This document shows positions 63,713 to 64,000 of a DNA stretch of 64,000 bases, one piece after another. The position numbers and the translations under genes were made by a program. This stretch comes from Prolixibacteraceae bacterium (lineage in GTDB: Bacteria; Bacteroidota; Bacteroidia; Bacteroidales; Prolixibacteraceae). The notes beneath the pieces were generated by a model. It did not search any database, was not told the DNA's origin, and was given only the letters and a program-made list of their open reading frames with translations. Positions within the stretch are counted from its first letter, which is position 1; the number at the start of each line of letters is the position of its first letter. The stretch covers positions 81,513 through 145,512 of the forward strand of contig JAIOZY010000006.1 of NCBI GenBank assembly GCA_021740385.1. The letters run 5' to 3'.

Positions 63713-64000
63713 ATGATAATTGAAAAAATGAAAAAAAAATTACTAAGGCATTTTAACAGAAAAATGTTTATTGCACTTCTTATGCTATTTGTCGTGAGTA
63801 TTGCTTATGCACAAGAGCGAACAGTGCAGGGTTTAATTACCGATGAATCGAAAACGCCCATCCCGGGCGCTAATGTTGTAGTTAAAGGAACTACAACCGG
63901 AACCGTTTCTGATACCGAAGGGAAGTTTACCTTAAAAGTACCCTCCGGCAATACCGTTATTGTAGTTTCCTATATAGGTTACCAACCGCAAGAAATACGG
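63713..64000 (+). CDS. SusC-type TonB-dependent receptor, N-terminal part only
   Basis: The first 96 codons are in the window (start at ATG 63713, or 63728 in frame). They encode a signal peptide (FIALLMLFVVSIAYAQ) and the CarboxypepD_reg-like domain that begins SusC proteins (VQGLITDESKTPIPGANVVV, GTTTGTVSDTEGKFTL, YIGYQPQEI). By family it imports oligosaccharides across the outer membrane with a SusD lipoprotein, expected just beyond the right edge. This places the transport genes downstream of the enzyme block. Confidence 0.9.
   Translation, partial: MIIEKMKKKLLRHFNRKMFIALLMLFVVSIAYAQERTVQGLITDESKTPIPGANVVVKGTTTGTVSDTEGKFTLKVPSGNTVIVVSYIGYQPQEIR

Overview
The window looks like part of a Bacteroidota chromosome, most plausibly class Bacteroidia and a marinilabilial or prolixibacteraceal lineage. 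The basis is the combination of a hybrid two-component regulator, a SusC-type receptor beginning at the right edge, many lipoproteins with short lipoboxes, and several enzymes ending in type IX secretion (T9SS) sorting domains with YPNP/FPNP motifs. Genus-level placement is inference. Almost everything is coded on the + strand in tightly packed genes. The only - strand gene is the regulator at 49250-53188.

The locus is a very large polysaccharide utilization cluster for plant hemicellulose. Left part (1-6136): a run of six de-esterifying enzymes, comprising the tail of one CE1-type esterase, three more tandem CE1 paralogues, a carboxylesterase lipoprotein and a SASA/CE6-like acetylesterase. 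Next (6137-8373) is a scarred segment: a ~260-bp sequence occurs twice about 2.0 kb apart, flanking a GH27/DUF1349 remnant and an orphan LamG lectin, and the second copy carries the last codons of a lost acetylesterase paralogue. Middle part (8374-49189): GH10 xylanase with an inserted malectin domain, GH43-CBM6, GH5, GH31, GH43-like, GH29, two GH2 lipoproteins, a huge GH2-PASTA-F5/8C-T9SS protein, GH43-CBM6, a CE1 esterase with CBM6 and T9SS tail, GH3 with several extra domains, GH43-CBM6, GH127, GH2, GH31 with a PA14-like insert, and GH97. Right part (49250-64000): the regulator, then GH39, GH9, GH44, a repeat-rich spacer, GH43 lipoprotein, GH42-like enzyme and the first 96 codons of a SusC receptor.

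Taken together the genes can attack a xylan backbone (GH10, GH39, GH43, GH3), its arabinose, acetyl and feruloyl decorations (GH43, GH127, CE1, CE6-like) and a beta-glucan/xyloglucan backbone with side chains (GH5, GH9, GH44, GH31, GH2, GH29, GH42, GH97). The best reading is a locus for a complex, heavily esterified glucuronoarabinoxylan and/or xyloglucan-containing cell wall. The T9SS tails suggest that GH10, GH9, GH44, one GH2 and one esterase act outside the cell or on its surface, while lipoproteins and plain signal-peptide enzymes finish oligosaccharides at the surface or in the periplasm. No GH67 or GH115 glucuronidase and no SusD are in the window; the cluster evidently continues to the right and probably to the left.

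Non-coding structure includes a strong terminator after the acetylesterase, a family of short CCCGA/TCGGG-type hairpins between genes, dispersed palindromic repeats at 59680-59936, and a predicted regulator promoter whose start region coincides with a perfect 14-bp palindrome. Functions are assigned from motifs read by eye; specificities within GH families are inferences.
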